Source: Isoetes taiwanensis
Lineage: Eukaryota > Streptophyta > Lycopodiopsida > Isoetales > Isoetaceae
NCBI GenBank assembly: GCA_021234155.1
Contig: JAJEKV010000033.1
Location: 11,544,163 to 11,608,162 of the forward strand
Reading direction: 5' to 3'
DNA: 64,000 bases
The notes below the pieces were generated by a model, which did no database searches, was not told the DNA's origin, and saw only the letters and a program-made list of their open reading frames with translations. The translations under genes were made by a program, and so were the position numbers. Numbering within the stretch: position 1 is the stretch's first letter; every line of letters starts with the position of its first letter. Positions 11,939 through 24,149 of the stretch are shown here, in pieces.

Positions 11939-13679
11939 TAGAAAATGGATATAGATCCACCTATCAGAATAGAAATAAAAGTGTACACTAACCGTTGCAA
12001 AATTAACTGAATCACCAGCTCACTATGCCTTCTCTCGTTAGGACGAATACAACCTTCTGCTGCTGAATCACAAAAATATAGCATCAAAATTTTTACATAA
12101 CAACGCATGACTTGAATAACAATTAAATAAGTAGTTATTTTATTTTCAATATGTGACAGACTTGTGCAATTGCTTTAGCAAAACCAGCAGCAACCAACTT
12201 GAAGCAATCTCAAAACTGTAACTTTTCTGGAATATGAAATGCTTTGGGCAAAATCTCAAGCACGTTCTACTTTATATGTGGTGGGGATACTTGCAGAATG
12301 CAGCTAATAGATTTCAAATTCCCCATTAGTACAGATGATGTAATGACGTAGCCTTCGTGTTCATTTAAACTTGGTATGAAACAAAACAGGTTCAGCTTGC
12401 CACGCCATTCCGTTTGCAAGTTCACAAACGCTTGCGCAGGTTCAGACATGAAGAACCAGATTATTACTTTCATGTATTTAACAACTTTTAAACATTTTGT
12501 TAAAATAGCAACATCCTTAGCCAGGCCATTGCCACAAAATAAGAGCTAAAAACAGAAATAGGATGCTACAACAGAAATAGATGGCTACCACTCCATTGCA
12601 GCACTAAATAGATGGCTGCCACTCCACTGCAATATTACAGAATATAGGAAGAATATGGAAAACCGGCCTATACAGAATATAGGAGAGAAGATTAAAAACT
12701 GACCTGTGTTGAACAATGCAGATAAGCTCCCAGTATGCCACCTTGATAGTGCCCTGCATGTCAAACGAAGATTTGCTTAAAGAAAGCTGGATTGAAGATT
12801 TAAAAAGAATTTAAGATTTAAAGGCAACATAATGAAGAATCGTGCCTTCCAGTATCAGAAGCGAAAGAGGAACTCCAATCCAAACTCAAGGTCTTCTGTA
12901 TCTATTCGGTTGGAAAAGTACAAATAGTTAAAATTCATGATAAAATAAAATCATGTGACTTATCTTACCCTGGAAGACTGGCTCTAGAAGCAACTCCAAA
13001 TGCTTTGAATTCTGAAATAAACATTTCTTCATCAGTTTTGAGAAGATCCGACCAAGCAAGCCTATCAATGATATGCTCTACTCACGTTTCCAAGATCTAA
13101 CCCAGCCTTGGTGCCAAAATGAGAACCAGTTGAAGCGCCAAAATGAGACAGAGAAGAATCGAGAATCGTGGGTCTGGGAAATTTCGTAGAGCAGCAACTG
13201 GCGCCTCCAAGCACAAATACACCTCCAAGCTGGCACCCTGCTCGTTCTTCAACTACACAGCTACACAAAAGAAAAAGAATAGTTAGTTTTTTGCACAATC
13301 CCAAAGAAGCTGAATCGCCCCGTACTTTTTACCGCTTCGATCCGTCTTCTTTGCAATGATCCGACCTACTGCAATGAGATGGGCAAATGAGACCGCAGAT
13401 TTGCTGAGGCGCAACAATAACCTAAACCCAAATTTCATAGAGAGACTGCCATCCTTCCTTTAATCTAGATTTCGTATTCAATGCTGGCCAGCCAATTCAA
13501 ATTCCCTACCCCATTTAATTTCGTCAATTGTGATGCCGCAGAGGGGAAGATTTAATTTCGTCAACTGGAATCCCGCAGGGGGAAAGCTGGATGCCGGAGG
13601 GGGGGGGGCCGCAAGACGAAGGGAACACTGCATGCGGCGTTACATGCGGCTGACACAAATACCAACACACTCAAAAAAT
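11939..13679. other. Intergenic, no gene seen
   Basis: No domain-bearing ORF. There is a local G run at 13597-13606, and two related phrases containing GGCTGCCACTCCA lie at about 12585-12625. Nothing further. Confidence 0.5.
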
Positions 13680-14800
13680 AAGAAAGAAGATAATATGTTT
13701 AAGAAAAGCCTAGATTAACTAAGAAGACTTACTATTATGTGTGTCAAGTATTAGGACCAATACTGACTCGTAAAAATACGAAGATGCGCCAAAGTGTCCC
13801 TGCAAAGAAGAGAATTTGCATTGCCCTACCTCGTTTGGCCACCGAAAATACAGCCCAAAGGGCCATCTCAGAATTCTGTTGTGATGTCAAGGGAATGCTC
13901 CATCATTTATGCATTAAATGGCCTTCACTAGGAAGAATGAAAGATCTTGCATGTGAATTTGAGAAGCTAAGGGGCATTCCATATGTTGTAGGTGCAATTG
14001 ATGGGAGTCACTTGCCCATAATTACACCTCACGACAATGCATAGGACAATTATAATTGAAAGGGATTTCATTCCGTGGTGTTGCAGCTCATTGTCTCATT
14101 CAAAGGTGTGATTAGGAACTATGACGTCAGTTGGGCTGGAAGTATTCATGATTGGAAGCTATTTGAGAGTACAGAAACTGGAAGGAGGATACAAGTAGGC
14201 CACCTAGGTAACTTTTGCCTTATTGGGGATGCAGCTTATCCGCCATGCTCGTGGATGCTTCCACCATTTAAAGGGCACAAGAATGGCTTAAGCAAGTTAG
14301 AATACAACTGGAACTATCTTCAATCAAGCACGAGAATGTCTGTGGAATGCGCATTTAGTATGTTAGAATCTGGATTCAGGATTCTTTTGAAAAGATATGA
14401 TATAAACCTTGAGAAAGTGCCTAAGATAGTGGCCACTTGTCTTGTTCTGCTTATCTTTGCATTCTGCATAGTGATAGCTTTGATCAGTCATGCGTTAGTG
14501 AGGCTAAGATGGAACTTGAGAATGCCATTGCGGAAGAGAAGAAAACTAAAAAGTTTGAGAGGTAGATAAAGCGATTAAAGGTACCAGAGACAAAAATTGC
14601 TATGTTTAGCAGCTTATGGAGTTCATAGAGTCCATGATGTCAATCTAAATCCATTGGAGACCCTTGTAAGGACACTCGGAGATGATCCAAAGGAGGTTTC
14701 TATTCTAATTGGGAAAGCTAACATGAATGTTCAGAAAACTTCTCAAGCAAACGTTGCGCGTAGAAATGCATTAGCAAAAACACTTTTGAGAAGAAGATAG
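13680..14800 (+). pseudogene. PIF/Harbinger (HARBI1-like) transposase pseudogene
   Basis: A DDE_Tnp_4-type nuclease. From about 13739 the frame reads LATENTAQRAISEFC, then VVGAIDGSHLPI (first catalytic D) and KGFHSVVLQ. It continues with SWAGSIHDWKLFE, IGDAAYPPCSWMLPPF (second D region) and SSTRMSVECAFSMLESGFRIL (catalytic E). This is the normal order for the family. Two in-frame stops, TAG at 14042-14044 and TGA at 14057-14059, lie between the first D and the KGFHS block, so the copy is dead. The same or a nearby frame continues as a basic tail (14520-14800, MRMPLRKRRK-like and ARRNALAKTLLRRR). I could not identify terminal inverted repeats or the partner MYB-like ORF. Confidence 0.8.
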
Positions 14801-17100
14801 ATGTGATTGTACATGAACAGTTTGAAGACTTGGATCATGACTCGCCATAGGATGTGTTTTGTCTTAGAGAATTGAAAATACTTTAAGTTTATCAATGCTT
14901 ATTTGGCATACAATTTTCTCTTTAGCAAGCAATAACATAATATAATTGTTGTTTGTTTCCCATGTAATTATCTGTTTCTGTGCTATGTTATTCTATTGAC
15001 AAGTATTGCTCTATTATTTATGGTAATAATAACAAGTGGTGCTGAAGTTCGTTGTAATCTACTTTCTGACAACGGTTTTCAAATATTTCTGTGTTTCTCA
15101 TCTAGTATGCAGCCTTCAGTTCATGCATTGCTCTCTGAAGCCCTGTTCATATGCAATTTGTTGTAAAGTATAAAATGTCCACTACGGGACACTTGCCATA
15201 CAATTGTGTCAGAGCAATGTTGTGCCCCAATTGTTCTTCCTAGAAGTCTAGTGGATTCCACAATACCCTCAATTCAAGACAAAGTGCATGACAAGCACTA
15301 GTGGAAGCCTATCAGCGTTTCTTCAAATATTAGAATGATTAATGCCACGTCCTTGGATGGGGGACACCCCATTATCGCACTCTTCTATTTATAGCCCATT
15401 TTCCTCTTTGTTAGCTTTTGTTAGCTATCGACGTTCTCTTGGGCTTTTTCATTTTGGTTGTTGTGGCCTCTGCCTAGCTTGTAAACACACCCAACATCAT
15501 CCACACCAAAGCCAGCTTCTGTTGGTTGCTTCTGGTTCATACCTACCTTCCACATCCAAAGACAGAATCCCACAACGTAAGGGAGTTAATTCCTTATAGT
15601 TTTAATCTCTCTTTTTGCTTGGATCTATGTGCTATGCTCAGTGGGTGCTTCGATTCACTGGTTTCAACAACGGTATTTGGTTATTAGTTTTTCTTTTTAA
15701 TGTCTGTTTGTTGTCGTTTTGAGTGTGGCATATAGTTTCTGTTTGGGAATCATTGCTCTATCTGCTTGCATCCACCATCTTGTACCGAATTTTGGCTTGC
15801 CTTTGATTTTTTGTTCAGCCTCCAGCTTGCTTGGGGGTCTTTATATTTTATATCTATCTGATTTTCCCATGGGTCGCTGCCATCCGTTCCCGGGCCTGCC
15901 CTTGCCACCGCTTTCGCCTGTGTCGTCTTTTCTAAGGGAGGGATACCGGGTTTGGTTCCCTCATTTGCTGGGGATACCAAGTGCGGGTTTCCCAGTAGGT
16001 TCCTTACCCATTGTTTTGGCCTTGCCTTTATTTGTGCTTAAGAGTCTTACTTGTTTTTTTGTGTTTAGCGCTCCCTTGACAATTTTCTTCCAGCTCTTTC
16101 TCGCTTGTTGTTGTTTGTTCAGTGTCCCCTCATGATTCTCCATTGGTTGCGTATGATTCATGTTTTTCTCTAGAGTTGTTATTACTTGTTGTTTTTCACG
16201 GTCGGTCCTGGTTCTATGGTTGCCTTGGGTGTTTGCCACTTTGTTTTCCTATGGTTACATTATGGTGTTTTTTCGGTGGTAGCATTAGGTGCTTGCTTTG
16301 GCGCTTCGTTCTTAAGTCGCTTCCTTCTTGTGGGTATGGTTGATTAATGGTTGCCCTGATACGATTTTTTATGGTTGAGTTTGTTTTCGTCCTATTTGTC
16401 CGCATATTCTTACATTGTGGTGGTTTCTTGCATGGTTCCCTAGAGTTGCCTTCATGTTGTCCTTTTACAAATGGTATAGTAGATATCTTTCTTTTGTGTC
16501 TAGAGTTGCTCTGAGGTTTGTCTTTATGGTCTGATTACAATAACCCTTACATATTTTTCATGTCCAGACAGGGTAATAATGAAACAATGTCTTCGTTGGC
16601 GCGGGACAAAGAACACATAAGCTAATCTAAGCTAAGCCCATCCCGACCTTGATATGTGAAATCATCTTACGCCATACACGTGCCATGCATGGATGGGTGC
16701 ATTAGTCGTGTTGTCTTTCATTTGGTGGAGGAACTCCTTCCTCCCTTCCTTGATTTCATGGAGCATCATGCACGTCCTTTCTTTTTTAACTTTCTTATCT
16801 TTTATTAGTTTTTCTTCAACTTCCTCAGCTTTTTCATCTTTCTCATCATTCTCATCTTGTGTAATGGCTCCTATGTGAACTGCTTTCAGCACATTCACAA
16901 CAACCCCAAAATTTGGTCCACAGTTAAAAGCAACAGTAAAAATAGAACACGGGTTGTTTTTTTGAAGATTACTAAAAAGACTACACGTAGTTATATGAAA
17001 GTGTAGTTTTTCAAGAATATGCTGTAGTTTTTTTTAGGGAGATGTGTATTTTTTTTAAGAATGTGTGGTTTCTTGAGAAGGTGTATCTTTTGTTTTTAAG
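14801..17100. other. Intergenic, no gene seen
   Basis: The region from 15350 to 16560 is T-rich and pyrimidine-rich, with long but unrecognisable ORFs on both strands. 16930-17100 is A/T-rich with repeated GTGTAGTTT/GTGTGGTTT phrases. A similar phrase (GTGTGGTTTCTTA) recurs at 20038-20080, on the other side of the LINE, so these may be parts of a flanking repeat. Confidence 0.4.
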
Positions 17101-17113
17101 GATGTGTTGTTTT

Positions 17114-18937
17114 CTAAGAAAGGAAGGACGGAAGGAAGGTTCTTTTATCGTCCGCGGAGGCCAATCGGCCTATGGGACCCAAATTACATGGGTGCAGCAA
17201 GCCCGTTGCTACCCGGATTAAAAAACCCCCCTTACGAGGGAAAACCGTCCGCGAAGAACAAGCTGGCGCAACCGTACAAATATACATATACACATGAATT
17301 CCCGCACCTCGTAGGCCCCGGGGCGAGAGGTGAGTCCGCGAGATCCAAAACCTCCCCGGAGGTAGGAGCCAAGGGATCGAACCGACGGCGTCTTGAGTAG
17401 CTTCGTCTCGCGAGGCGGGACCGGTCGCACCAAGAGAACGTAGCGTCAAAAATGCCTTCTGGACCTGTTCTAAGTCGTTCCAAGTCGCCAAAGACACCAC
17501 TGGGCCCCACACCTCGACCCCTATAGAAGAACTGGCTCCACCAGTGCCCGGAACAAATGTGACTGGTGGCCCCGATCCATACAAACTACACCTGTGACTA
17601 TTGTTTTGCATTGTGTACAATGCCTTCCAACCTGTGGTCACCCGAAGGCGAATGGATGCATCCCAATACGTTGAGGACGAAAATTCCACCCCCAGGTACT
17701 TGTAGCTGGGTGTGACCTGTACCATCCGCCCACGATAAGTGAGCCGGAGGTGCTTTGGATGACGGAGGAGGATATGAGGGAGTACCTTAGTCTTGGCGAG
17801 TTGACACGCGCATGTCCGCCGCTGGCGTAATATGTCCGGGGCATCTAGGTGTGCCCGCATACCCTCTGGTGTATGGGCCAAGAGGTCCACATCATCCGCA
17901 TAGATGAGCTGTCGGATGACCTGGTGCAAGAGCTGTATACCGTCCCCCCCATTGCCGCCAAGCCGGGCTTCCAACCGGGTCAATGTAAAGTCCAAAGAGT
18001 GTGGGTGAGAGGACAACCTTGCCTAACTCCAATGTTGCCGGCAAATGATCGTCCTTCCGGTTGCATGCGGCCTGCGCGCTCTCTCGTGCCCAGTACCTGC
18101 TGCGTTATCGCAGATCCATAGGGAGCCCGGATGGTGCAATCTAAGCCCACAATGTTTCCCGGTAATCGTGTCGAAAAAGCTTTTGCAAAGTCCACAAAAT
18201 AGCGAAGATGGTCCTCCCGACGGTTCTGCTTGTCCTCAACCGGGGCCCTGAGTGTGAAGATGTGATCAATGGTCGAATGTAATGGCCGAAGCCCGCAGGT
18301 AAGTGTCGACTTCCGGCCGCCGCGATTACTTGAGAATGTGCCCTGTTCGAGAATGCCCGCGCACAGCTTGGCAAACACTGAGCTGACCATGATGGTTCGA
18401 TAATTGGCTGGACAGTGTGGGTCCCCTGCCTTGTAGATCGGAACAACCCTGCTTGTGGTCCATGACCTCTTGCAACGCCCTGTTGAACAGTGCAGCAAGG
18501 ATGGGCACCATGGGCTGTCCTGCCCACTTGAGCAACTCCGCTTGGAGGCCGTCTAAGTCTGTTGCCTTCCCATTAGCCAGGCGCTGCAGCCCCTCTTCGA
18601 CATCTTCTTCTGTGATCACCAGCGGTGGGCCATGTTGCGGGGGCACATCTGTCCGTGTTCCCAGGGGATCATAAAGCTGTTGCAGGTATTGCTCCCATTG
18701 CACCGCCGTGATGTTTCCCGTAGGCTGTGCTGGCCTGCAAAGTACCCTGCGCCGGAAAGTTCTCGGGTGGGCGTCTAGTAGGCCGAACATTTCTCCTTGT
18801 TGCCTTGCCAGGTACCTTGCCTTTGTTTCCTTGAGGAAGGCGCGGTAATGGCTGGTGGCACAGGCTCGCGTGTCCCGATCCATGATGAGGCGAGTCTTGG
18901 CGTTTGCGTTCCTTACACTCGACATCAAACCATCCAT
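17114..18937 (-). pseudogene. LINE reverse transcriptase, frame-shifted
   Basis: The RT is spread over three frames. 18937-18326 carries the N-terminal region (GKATDLDGLQAELLKW). 18498-17980 carries the fingers/palm (VVPIYKAGDPHCPANYRTIMVSS, quoted in part, then FVDFAKAF and GVRQGCPL). 18016-17114 carries the catalytic LIYADDVDLLA block and thumb (YKYLGVEF). At least two frameshifts, near 18450 and 18000, disable it. The clade is not clear to me. Confidence 0.8.
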
Positions 18938-19017
18938 TACGAGGAAAGGTTGCGGCCTCGATCTCTACGGCGTGGGGGTCTCCCAAAGCACACATCGCCC
19001 TCGCTTCGCGAGGGAGC

Positions 19018-19845
19018 TCAACCAGGCTGGTCGGTTTGTTTGCTCAGCGTGTGGGCCCATGAAGCTGTTGGGAGGGCTTCTGCGAGCATGTCGGTAACCC
19101 TCCGCCTACTCATAATCCAAAGCGCCAACCGAGAATTCGACAAGGTGCTTTTGCTCTTGAGGGGGCGAAGTAGCGGTGGCCGTGCCACCTTCACATAGAG
19201 TGAGAGGTGGTCTGAGTCGGCCTCATCGTCCCAACTGTCCATGCCGACGTGAAAATGGCTGACAAGGTGTACATCATGCGCAGCCACTATGAAATAATCC
19301 ACGACACTAGTTTCGCCGCCATGATTGTCCTGTCTGCAAGTGTGCCCGTGGGAAGAGGGCCATTGTGGTAGGCCATTGCATATGAGCAGGTCAAAGATAC
19401 CGCACATCAGGAGCAATTGTCTGCCGAAGCGGGTGACCTGACTGTCATCTGAGTGCCGTGGGCAAGCTGCCTCTGCGGGACGCAACTGCAGCACGTCATC
19501 CGCGAGGGGGTCCAGCCGCATGGCCTGTTCCACCCCTGTCCGCGCATTGAAGTCTCCAAGGAGCATGACTTTGTCCATCCGCTTGTGCTGTTGTATGTCA
19601 TCATATAGATCGACATACGGGTCCATTCTGTCCACCTCCGGGTGGCTGTGATAGAAGGGACTCTCTGCATGGGGAAAGTAGCAAGCAGCTAGGAAGAGAG
19701 GATCTCCGCCAGGGTGGTGCACTCGGACCCACAAGTAGCGGTTATGTCTGTCGGTCTTCTGGAGGGAAACCAAATGTGCCAAGGCTACCCGGTAGTAGCA
19801 GGCAACCCCACCGTGCCCACGTCTCCCTGTACAACCATTGAACAC
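19018..19845 (-). pseudogene. LINE endonuclease (EEP/APE-type) segment
   Basis: The ORF contains GHGGVACYYR, then VMLLGDFNARTG (the GDFNA metal-binding motif), SVVDYFIVAAHD and SDHLSLYVKV (the SDH motif) in the usual order of exonuclease-endonuclease-phosphatase fold LINE endonucleases. These nick target DNA for target-primed reverse transcription. The N-terminus with the first catalytic N/E motifs is missing or frame-shifted upstream (19846-19960). Confidence 0.8.
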
Positions 19846-19990
19846 TCAAAAATGCTGGTATCCTGGCAGATCGGGCAGCCTGTGGCCTGGGTGTTTCCAT
19901 GTCTCCATGAGGAAGATGAAGTCCATGTCCACAGCTACTGAATTGAGGCTATCGCCCTTCTGCCACGGGAAACCCCGACAGTTCCAGACC

Positions 19991-20585
19991 ACCACCCGGA
20001 GGCACTATGGTTTGTTGAAGGGATGATTTTTTTAAGGTGTGGTTTCTTAAGGTAGTGTTTTTTGAGGTGTGGTTTCTTATGGTTTTCTAAGCATCCAGGT
20101 ATGACCAAGTTGTCCATATGCCATTGCTGCCACAAAATGGCAGTATAGAAGGGCTATATGCATGCTTGACACACTTTGATAATATTTGACTTCATACATG
20201 TGTGTGTGAGCTTGTAGAGCATGAAACTTGAAGACATCCATCACTTGGCAACTTGTAGAGGACACATTGATATGAAGAACCAAAGATCATTGGTTTGGTA
20301 TCATATAGGCATTTCTCGAAGGACATTTGATCACCTAAGCATCTTGAACACTTGAAGTCAAAGGTTGAAGACCCAAAGTCAAAGTTTGGAAGAGCTCCTG
20401 AAATTCAATGGTGCTTTGCATGATTAAAGCTTTTGGCATAATGTTACTTCTTAAGGCATGATTTGCTATTTCTTAAAGCTTTACTGCAATCATGCCACCC
20501 AAAAAAATCATGTCTTATATCTCATTTTCTCTCCTTTCATACATCATTGCCATTTTCCAACACCAAATTTAGCAAGACCATTTAG
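19991..20585. other. AT-rich stretch, no gene
   Basis: No coding similarity. Importantly, there is no integrase or LTR sequence here, although the Ty3 element interrupted at 22370 would be expected to continue on this side if the foldback were a clean insertion. Confidence 0.5.
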
Positions 20586-22369
20586 AAGTCGTATTTAATT
20601 AAAGTGGGACTCATTCCATTCCCATTTTTTTTTCGGAACTCTGTTATTTTACACAAGAAGGAGCACCCCGACCCGAAAACTGTCCTTAATTCGAATTTTT
20701 GACTGTTACTGTGCATCCAAGCTTTCTCCCAGTTTTTGTCGGATAACGAGTCGAGTTCCTGTTTTGGGGCTTATTTGTCATCCAAAATAAGAGTTTTTCG
20801 CGTGAGGGTGAATTCCTTTACCATGACATTTTGGCTCTATTTTCTTAGGTGGGTAGACAAGAGATCACAAATTCCAACAAAAATAAGCAAATTGTTTACT
20901 TAATTACCAAAAAATACTAGTTTTGAGATACCTTATATTTATAAATGGGCTCATTACAATATATATTACAGTGGGTGAAGCGACCATAGTGGTGCATTAT
21001 TATCACAATGATTACACCCTCTTCACACATGAACCACCTAGTGCAAGCGGCGGGTGGAGCTACTCCCAAATCGGAACAACTTTCAGACGATAGAAATTTG
21101 TATGAGGAGTTCCTTCATAGGCCACGTGCTTGTATGTCCAAGCGATGTCACCACCCTCTTCTCGACATCTTTCTTCAATGAACGGTCTTTTCATTGCTCC
21201 CAAGCATGTACTATCTGGTCGAGATAAGGACTACAAAAGACAAAATCAAGTTAGTCAAGTGATGCTACAAGTAAAAAAATTAAAATAAAGCCTTATGGTT
21301 CTTAGGGCCATTTTTGGAAAATACAGGCTGAGGGCCTTTCTCGACTTCATGAGTCGAAAAAGGCGACTCAAAAGCAAAAAAAGCCAAGTTTTAAGGTCGA
21401 GAAGGCCTTTCTCGACTCGCGAGTCGAGAAAAAGCGACTCAAGCAAAAGCGGGTTTAGGGGTCGGAAGGCCTTTCTCGACTCGCGAGTCGAAAGCGACTC
21501 AAGCAGCGGGTTTTGGGGGTGGAAGGCCTTTCTCGGCTGGTCGAGAAAGGCGATTCAAACGAAAAAGGGTGGGTTTTAGGGGGTTGCCTTTTCTCGACTT
21601 CCGCGAAGTCGAGAAAGGCTCTCGTGCCCAGATTTTCCAAAAATGGCCCTAAGAACTGTGCGGTGGCTTTATTTTAATTTTTTTTACTTGTAGCATCACT
21701 TGACTAACTTGATTTTGTCTTTTGTAGTCCTTATCTCACCGGATAGTACATGCTTGGGAGCAATGAAAAGACCGGCCATTGAAGAAAGATGTCGAGAAGA
21801 GGGTGGTGACATCAGTTGGACATACAAGCACGGGCCTATGAAGGAACTCCTCATACAAATTTCTATCGCCTCAGAAGTTGTTCGTGACTTGATTCAGACT
21901 CCACCCACCGCTTGCACTAGGTGGTTCATGTGTGAAGAGGGTGTAATCATTGTGATAATACGACCACTATGGTCGCTTCACCCACTGTAATATATATTGT
22001 AATGAGCCCATTTATAAATATAAGGTATCTCAAAACTAGTATTTTTTGGTAATTAAGTAAACAATTTGCTTATTTTTGTTGGAATTTGTGATCTCTTGTC
22101 TACCCACCTAAGAAAATAGAGCCAAAATGTCATGGTAAAGGAATTCACCCTCACGCGAAAAACTCTTATTTTGGATGACAAATAAGCCCCAAAACAGGAA
22201 CTCGACTCGTTATCCGACAAAAACTGGGAGAAAGCTTGGATGCACAGTAACAGTCAAAAATTCGAATTAAGGACAGTTTTCGGGTCGGGGTGCTCCTTCT
22301 TGTGTAAAATAACAGAGTTCCGAAAAAAAATGGGAATGGAATGAGTCCCACTTTAATTAAATACGACTT
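20586..22369. mobile_element. Large foldback element (about 760-bp inverted arms)
   Basis: The left arm, from 20586 (AAGTCGTATTTAATTAAAG), is the near-perfect reverse complement of the right arm ending at 22369. Matched landmarks are TTACACAAGAAGGAGCACC at about 20652 against its complement near 22296, and TTGGAAAATA near 21313 against its complement near 21632. Arms of about 760 bp flank a roughly 260-bp centre. No clear target-site duplication is seen. The right end abuts integrase codons of the Ty3 element. Transcription would give a long hairpin RNA. Confidence 0.85.
21335..21612. repeat. Palindromic CTCGACTCGCGAGTCGAG core of the foldback
   Basis: The centre holds repeated AAGGCCTTTCTCGA / TCGAGAAAGGC modules. 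These include perfect palindromes at 21411-21428 and 21475-21491 and partial ones near 21346, 21530 and 21593, spaced about 60 bp apart. The spacer phrase GCGACTCAAGCA recurs. Confidence 0.8.
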
Positions 22370-24149
22370 TAATGCTGTGTCGGTAGTTCTACAAGGCACA
22401 AAATGTGCCATCTTAGATAATTTGTCTACTACGACCATCAATGCATCCTTGCCTCGAAGAGTCTTGGGAAGTCCTGTGATAAAATCCATACTTACCACTT
22501 CCCACTTTGCATTCGGCACTGCTAGAGGTTCCAAGGCTCCTGGAATTCGAAGCTGCTCCGCTTTGGTTTGCTGACACAACTGGCACTCACGAATATGTCT
22601 TGCTATCTGCTTCTTCATTCCCGGCCAGAAGTAGCTACTTCGAATCTTGAAGTAGGTCTTCATAAAACCTGCATGCCCTGCTATTGGGCTGTTGTGTGTG
22701 TCATGAAGGATTAGCTTCCTTATACCTGACGATTCGGGCACACACAACTTATCTTTATGGTACAACAAGTTGCCTTCCTTCTTATAATGCTTGAAGGCTT
22801 CTCGTTCCTTATCTGTTCTAGCCTCCCTAGAGAGGCTTTCCCATACCTCCTTGAAATCACCATCAATTGGTAATGTCTCCTCAATTTTCTTGCCATACCC
22901 ACTCGAAAGAGTTGATATAGCATTACAATGAGTTCTCGTCTCAAGGGGTCTTCTAGAAAGAGCATCAGCGACCACATTCAACTTACCTGGCTTATAAGCA
23001 ATCTCAAAATCATACTCTTCTAGGAATTCCATCCACCTCCTTTGTCTTAGATTCAGAAGTGGTTGGGTAAAGATGTGGAGGCTGATCAGTATTTAACTGA
23101 AACTTCCTCCCAAGCAAATAATGCCTCCAAATACGAAGAGCTCTGACGATAGCTAGAAGTTCCTGATCATGGGTTGGATAGCGCTGCTCGGTGTCGTTCA
23201 ACTTCTTGGAATCATAAGCTATTACTCTTCCTTCTTGCATAAGGACTCCACCTGTTGCTATCTTACTTGCATCTGTTGCTACTATCTTGTCCTTGTCTGG
23301 ATCTGGCAGAACTAGCACTGGTGCTGTTGTTAAGGCCTCCTTAAGCTTTTCAAATGAAGCTTGAACATTTTCTAACCAATGTGTTCTCCAATCTTTCACC
23401 TTAACACTCTTAGTGAGGTCCGTCAAAGGGGACGCCCACTTGGCGAAGTCCTTCACGAACTTCCTGTAATAACCTGCCAGACCTAGAAAGCTTCTTACCT
23501 CCGCCACATTCTTTGGAGCTGGCCAATCCACTACTGCTTCAATCTTTGCGGGGTCGGTGGAGATCCCTTCCGCCGATATGACATGGCCCAAGTACTCTAC
23601 TCTTTCAGTAGCAAAGTGGCATTTGGAGAGCTTTCCATACAAGCGATGCCGCCTCAACTTTTCTAACACCCTTCTCAAATGCTGACTATGATCTTCAATG
23701 GACTTGCTGTAGACTAGAATGTCGTCGAAGAAGACAATGACAAACTCATCTAGAAAATCCCTGAAGACGTCGTTCATGAGGCGCATAAAGGTTGCTGGAG
23801 CATTCGACAATCCAAAGGGCATTACTGTAAACTCGAAGTGACCATACCGCGTTCTGAAGGCGGTCTTATGGATATCTTCTTCCTTTATCCTTATTTGGTG
23901 GTATCCTGACCTTAAGTCAATTTTAGAGAATACCTTTGCTCCTTGGAGCTGGTCCATCAAATCATCTGCCCTTGGCAATGCATACTTATTCTTTACCGTC
24001 TGCTTGTTGAGCTGGCGATAGTCTATGCACATTCTTAAGCTCCCATCTTTCTTCTTCACGAAGAGTATAGGTGCTCCAAAAGGAGACACACTTGCTCTAA
24101 TAAAACCAAGCTCAAGCAATTCCTGGAGTTGCTTCTTGAGCTCTGTCAA
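22370..24149 (-). pseudogene. Pol: reverse transcriptase, RNase H and truncated integrase
   Basis: RT starts with [16 protein letters not shown] and [15 protein letters not shown] and has the catalytic [10 protein letters not shown] near 23730. RNase H follows, with [15 protein letters not shown] near 23280 and [12 protein letters not shown] one-base frameshift near 23085 moves the conserved [20 protein letters not shown] block into another frame. The integrase has its HHCC zinc finger (H..H in HDTHNSPIAGHAG, C..C in CQLCQQTKA) and the first catalytic D in VSMDFITGLP. It is cut off after RTTDTA at 22370 by the foldback, losing the second D and the E. The PYRMSTP block preceding RT is in the gag frame, showing a second frameshift near 24150. 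The sequence is closest in style to plant chromoviruses. Confidence 0.9.

Larger units (their letters stand above)
17105..19990 (-). mobile_element. Decayed LINE (non-LTR retrotransposon)
   Basis: Minus-strand LINE with an APE-type endonuclease followed by reverse transcriptase. It is flanked by similar GTGTGGTTTCTTA-type sequence at 17060-17100 and 20038-20080. Several frameshifts separate the domains and no poly(A) end is evident. GC content is clearly higher than in the flanks. Confidence 0.8.

Noticed and set aside
15342-16405. Hydrophobic ORFs in the T-rich stretch as membrane proteins
   Set aside because: Composition-driven; no start context, homologous motif or codon pattern supports them.
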